DNA of 8,037 nucleotides, taken from assembly GCA_937877455.1 (NCBI GenBank), contig CALFIU010000188.1, positions 1-8,037 of the forward strand. The letters are read 5' to 3'. Position numbers and translations under genes: made by a program. Position 1 is the stretch's first letter. Every line of letters starts with the position of its first letter. The stretch is from an uncultured Bacteroidales bacterium (lineage in GTDB: Bacteria > Bacteroidota > Bacteroidia > Bacteroidales > UBA3824). Shown here piece after piece: positions 5,486 to 8,037 of the stretch. The notes under the pieces are model-generated. The model was not told the origin of the DNA. It did not search any database and saw nothing but the letters and a program-made list of their open reading frames with translations.

Positions 5486-7360
5486 TATTTTATTCATTTT
5501 TCTCAAAACATATTGCTCAACCTTTCGGGCGAATTGCAAGAACTAAAACTCATCGACTTCGGACACGCGAGATACCTCAATCAAAAGCCCGCAAAGCCTG
5601 ATTTAAAGGAAGTTAACCCGTTTTATCTTGCTCCCGAAAGGTTCAACGGCGTTTGCTGCACTCAGTCTGATTTGTATTCGGTTGGAGTGCTGATTTACAA
5701 CCTTTTGTTTGGAAAATTGCCGTGGTTTTTCGACGTTTCGGGAATGGATAGCGACCAAATTGATGAAAAATTATCTGCATCAAGGTCCAAGACGCTGAAA
5801 TTTCCCGACGTCGAAAAATTCGAGCTGGACGAAAACCTTTTGAACATCATTTCAAAAGCGTTGAGCAACGAAATTTCAGACCGTTTTCAAACGGCAGAAG
5901 AATTTATAAAAGCCTTGGACGGCGAAATTGTAGTATCTGCACCAATTACCAAAAAGGCTAAAAAAGAGACTGTTACAGAAGAACGCCCAAAACGCAAACG
6001 CGGCGGATTTGCTGATGTTGTGGGCATGAAAGAATTGAAAGAACAGTTGCAATCGGATGTTATTTCATTGCTCAACAATCCCGAACAAGCCAAATCGTTA
6101 GGATTGTCGTTGCCCAACGGATTGCTCTTTTACGGGCCTCCCGGATGCGGCAAAACGTTTTTTGCGGAAAAATTTGCCGAGGAAACAGGGTTCAACTATC
6201 AGTATGTAAAAGGCTCCGACGTGGCATCGCCTTACATCGACGGCGGCAAGGGCAAGATTGCCGACATTTTCAACGAGGCTCGCAAAAATGCCCCCACGAT
6301 ATTGTTTCTCGACGAGGTTGATTCCATAATCCGCGACCGAAGCGACCACAACAACGTAACCACGGCAGGGGCTGTAAATGAGTTTCTTATGCAACTCAAC
6401 AACTGCGGCAAAGACAACGTACTTGTTATTGGCGCAACCAACAAACCGATGGACATCGACGAAGCGGCTCTTAGGGCAGGACGTTTGGAATTGAAATATT
6501 ATATTCCGCAGCCCGATTTTGAAACTCGCAAAGAAATTTTCAAAATCAGTATTTCAAAAAGAAAATACGACTTTGGCATTGATTACGACCGACTTGCAGG
6601 GCTTACCGAAAACTACATTTCCGCAGATATTAGTTTGGTGATAGATACGGCGGCGCGGCTTGCCTTCCGTCGTGGAATGGACAAAATATCTATGGCTCTG
6701 TTGGAAGAAGCGATTTCTGAAACCAAACCAAGCCTTTCGGTAGAGCAAATCAAACGCCACGAGGAAATCCGCGACAAGTTTATGGGTGTTGAAAACAGCA
6801 ATTCAACTAACTCAGATAGTTTTTCGCTTGGCGACATTCTATGCGGAGATTATAAACTTTTGCTAATAAAAGATAACGTGGATTGGGCTGATAGTTTCAT
6901 TGAGCAAGCCGATAAATATGTCAGCGTTGGACGCATCCGACAATATCTTGGAGGCGTGGAATCAGGGGCAAAAATGTTGAAATCGCAGTCGTTTATTTTG
7001 AATAAAAAGTTAGGCTTTGCATACACAATTCGTTACAAAAACGAATTTGCAGGTGCAATTTGGGTAAACACTCCAAAATTAAACCTTATGAAACATAATT
7101 TTAGCGATTGGGACGTTTCATATTTTCTCTTTGAGCCATTTGAAAATAAGGGTATTATGACTTTTGCGTTATCAAAGGTCATCGACTTGTTGTTTTTCAA
7201 ATTTGGCATCGACGAATTGGCGGCAGTTGTTGAAAAAGGCAATACGCAAAGCGAAAAACTTTTAAACAAAATAGGCTTTGTATTTGCTCAAAATGTTCCT
7301 AATATGGTTGCAAAACGTGAATTTATAGAATACAAACTAATAAACAGCATCAACAATTAA
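5471..7360 (+). CDS. 5'-truncated Ser/Thr kinase-AAA+ ATPase-GNAT fusion protein
   Basis: The frame is open through 5471 with no good start; TTG at 5471 is only nominal. Residues 11-150 are the C-terminal part of a Hanks-type kinase: catalytic-loop N13, DFG (29-31), APE (54-56), SDLYSVGVL with D67, and DRF with R138. The nucleotide-binding lobe and HRD aspartate are absent, so it cannot phosphorylate. Residues 176-420 are an AAA+ module: Walker A GPPGCGKT (222-229), Walker B ILFLDEVD (277-284), sensor-1 N324, arginine R338, a pore-loop-like YVKGSD (245-250) and a helical lid. Residues 452-629 resemble a GNAT acetyltransferase: FLFEPFENKGIMT, then N591-x-x-S594 and KIGF (600-603). ATGs at codon 92 (5744) or codon 186 (6026) could still give an AAA-GNAT protein. 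The TerB gene follows after 15 bp. Probably a disrupted gene with possibly surviving downstream domains. Confidence 0.82.
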   Translation: MYTYKYFIHFSQNILLNLSGELQELKLIDFGHARYLNQKPAKPDLKEVNPFYLAPERFNGVCCTQSDLYSVGVLIYNLLFGKLPWFFDVSGMDSDQIDEKLSASRSKTLKFPDVEKFELDENLLNIISKALSNEISDRFQTAEEFIKALDGEIVVSAPITKKAKKETVTEERPKRKRGGFADVVGMKELKEQLQSDVISLLNNPEQAKSLGLSLPNGLLFYGPPGCGKTFFAEKFAEETGFNYQYVKGSDVASPYIDGGKGKIADIFNEARKNAPTILFLDEVDSIIRDRSDHNNVTTAGAVNEFLMQLNNCGKDNVLVIGATNKPMDIDEAALRAGRLELKYYIPQPDFETRKEIFKISISKRKYDFGIDYDRLAGLTENYISADISLVIDTAARLAFRRGMDKISMALLEEAISETKPSLSVEQIKRHEEIRDKFMGVENSNSTNSDSFSLGDILCGDYKLLLIKDNVDWADSFIEQADKYVSVGRIRQYLGGVESGAKMLKSQSFILNKKLGFAYTIRYKNEFAGAIWVNTPKLNLMKHNFSDWDVSYFLFEPFENKGIMTFALSKVIDLLFFKFGIDELAAVVEKGNTQSEKLLNKIGFVFAQNVPNMVAKREFIEYKLINSINN

Positions 7361-7375
7361 AAAGACATTAACACA

Positions 7376-7870
7376 ATGGAAATCAACGAATTATTACTAA
7401 AAACAGCCTTCGCTTGTATGTCGTGCGACGGCGACATCGACCCCGAAGAGGTCAAACTAATAAAGCAAATGTCTGACGAGCAACATCTTTTCGGCGACAT
7501 TGCAATTTCGGAAAAACTTGATTCTCTTTTTCAGGAAATCAACAGCAAAGGCAAGGATTTTCTGAAACAGTATTTCCGCGAACTCTCCGATGCCGAATTG
7601 GACGAAGAGTCTGAAATCCGCATTGCCGACGTTGCCGTCCGTACCATCCGCGCCGACAACATCATCAAATACAGCGAATTGAAGTTTTTCAAGATAATCC
7701 GCGAACATCTAACCCATGTCAGCGACAAGACTTTGCTCAAAAAAGTTGAAAACATCGACGAGCAATACCTCGCCAAAGACATCCGTCCAAGCTACATGCA
7801 GTTGTACGAGGATTATTTCAACAGCGTAGAGTTGCCGAAATTTGAGGTGAATTTATCGGCGATAAAATAA
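7376..7870 (+). CDS. TerB-like (tellurite-resistance family) protein
   Basis: A 164-aa soluble, acidic, helical protein. Residues 11-32 (AFACMSCDGDIDPEEVKLIK and the following QM) fit the TerB hallmark, where an acidic DGDID-x-EE turn links two helices. A second helical half (about 83-112) follows, the usual two-part TerB layout. TerB-family domains are proposed to bind metal or act as adaptors in stress and membrane-linked Ter systems, which also contain kinases, phosphatases and AAA-type proteins; the reaction is unknown. The gene begins 15 bp after the kinase-AAA-GNAT stop, so the two are almost certainly co-transcribed, and it is closed by a strong terminator. The ATG at 7376 is the only sensible start; upstream is A-rich with no SD. 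After the upstream disruption, expression would need read-through or an internal promoter. Confident on family, not on function. Confidence 0.8.
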   Translation: MEINELLLKTAFACMSCDGDIDPEEVKLIKQMSDEQHLFGDIAISEKLDSLFQEINSKGKDFLKQYFRELSDAELDEESEIRIADVAVRTIRADNIIKYSELKFFKIIREHLTHVSDKTLLKKVENIDEQYLAKDIRPSYMQLYEDYFNSVELPKFEVNLSAIK

Positions 7871-7882
7871 TCGCCTATTTTT
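7858..7882 (+). terminator. Intrinsic terminator after the TerB-like gene
   Basis: GGCGAT (7858-7863) pairs with ATCGCC (7870-7875) around a 6-nt loop, followed by TATTTTT (7876-7882). The TerB TAA (7868-7870) lies in the loop and stem, so the hairpin overlaps the end of the gene. There is no T-run on the minus side, so it works only for plus-strand transcription. It also separates the convergent gene ending at 7882. Confidence 0.8.
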
Positions 7883-8037
7883 CACACAACAACCTCCACA
7901 ATCTCCCTGCCGCCTTGGCTTATCGTCCGCGCCTCGGGCTTGCTATTCTTGTTGAAACAAAAACTCAGCAAGTAGCCCTTGGCGGCGTGGTAGAAGTCGA
8001 GATAATCAAAGAGTTGGTTTTCGCCGCGCTCGTTGTA
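7882..8037 (-). CDS. C-terminus of a second AAA-ATPase-like / PD-(D/E)XK family protein (5' end outside window)
   Basis: The frame is open from the right edge to TGA at 7882-7884, giving 51 residues. It contains ENQLFDYLDFYHAAKGYLLS followed by FCFNKN and ends IVEVVV. The QL-x-x-YLD-x-x-x-x-x-x-GYLLSF-x-FNKN pattern is characteristic of the C-terminal end of the PD-(D/E)XK nuclease domain in Bacteroidales AAA-ATPase-like proteins (the family of the left-edge gene). The catalytic residues would lie upstream, outside the window. The stop is 12 bp beyond the convergent TerB gene. The assignment rests on a short segment, but the motif spacing is distinctive. Confidence 0.65.
   Translation of the reverse strand, partial: YNERGENQLFDYLDFYHAAKGYLLSFCFNKNSKPEARTISQGGREIVEVVV

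Larger units (their letters stand above)
1950..5507. other. Inferred restriction-modification island replacing the middle of an older operon
   Basis: Boundaries are approximate. On the left, family-like protein sequence of the 1686 gene ends near 1945. On the right, recognisable kinase sequence starts near 5506 in the middle of its catalytic loop. Everything between belongs to the minus-strand restriction-modification operon and its promoter, on the opposite strand to the broken genes. The island looks more AT-rich than the AAA domain to its right (for example 16 G/C in 4021-4080 against 29 in 6121-6180). No integrase, transposase or convincing target duplication is present, so recombination with loss of host sequence is more likely than simple transposition. 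Confidence 0.6.

Overview
The window looks like a chromosomal accessory region of a Bacteroidota genome, most likely of the order Bacteroidales. Three things suggest this: promoter elements matching the phylum's TAnnTTTG (-7) and TTTG (-33) consensus, the absence of Shine-Dalgarno sequences, and AAA-ATPase-like/PD-(D/E)XK proteins that are abundant and multicopy in Bacteroidales. No lineage below that can be named from the sequence alone.

Layout. Positions 1-1252 (minus) hold most of an AAA-ATPase-like/PD-(D/E)XK protein that runs off the left edge. Positions 1253-1685 have no convincing protein gene. They carry two divergent promoter-like elements and a strongly folded stretch (1342-1632) that reads as a structured non-coding RNA or long leader, ending in a terminator-like hairpin and T7. 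At 1686-1991 (plus) is a 101-aa N-terminal remnant of a larger resident gene. Positions 2004-5428 (minus) form a compact three-gene restriction-modification operon: C5-cytosine methyltransferase, DUF3883-type PD-(D/E)XK endonuclease, second C5-cytosine methyltransferase, driven by a near-consensus promoter at 5454-5485. At 5471-7360 (plus) is a protein kinase-AAA+ ATPase-GNAT acetyltransferase fusion whose kinase domain has lost its N-terminal part. It is followed after 15 bp by a TerB-like gene (7376-7870) and a clear terminator. The right edge (7882-8037, minus) is the C-terminus of another protein resembling the left-edge family.

How it fits together. The simplest reading is that the restriction-modification cassette replaced the middle of an older plus-strand operon. 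That would have removed the 3' part of the first gene and the 5' part of the kinase fusion gene, leaving AAA-GNAT plus TerB downstream. The two different C5 methyltransferases flanking one endonuclease suggest an asymmetric target site, with each enzyme protecting one strand. The least familiar items are the kinase-AAA+-GNAT architecture paired with TerB, the folded RNA at 1342-1632, and a perfect 16-bp inverted repeat over the -33 box of the restriction-modification promoter.
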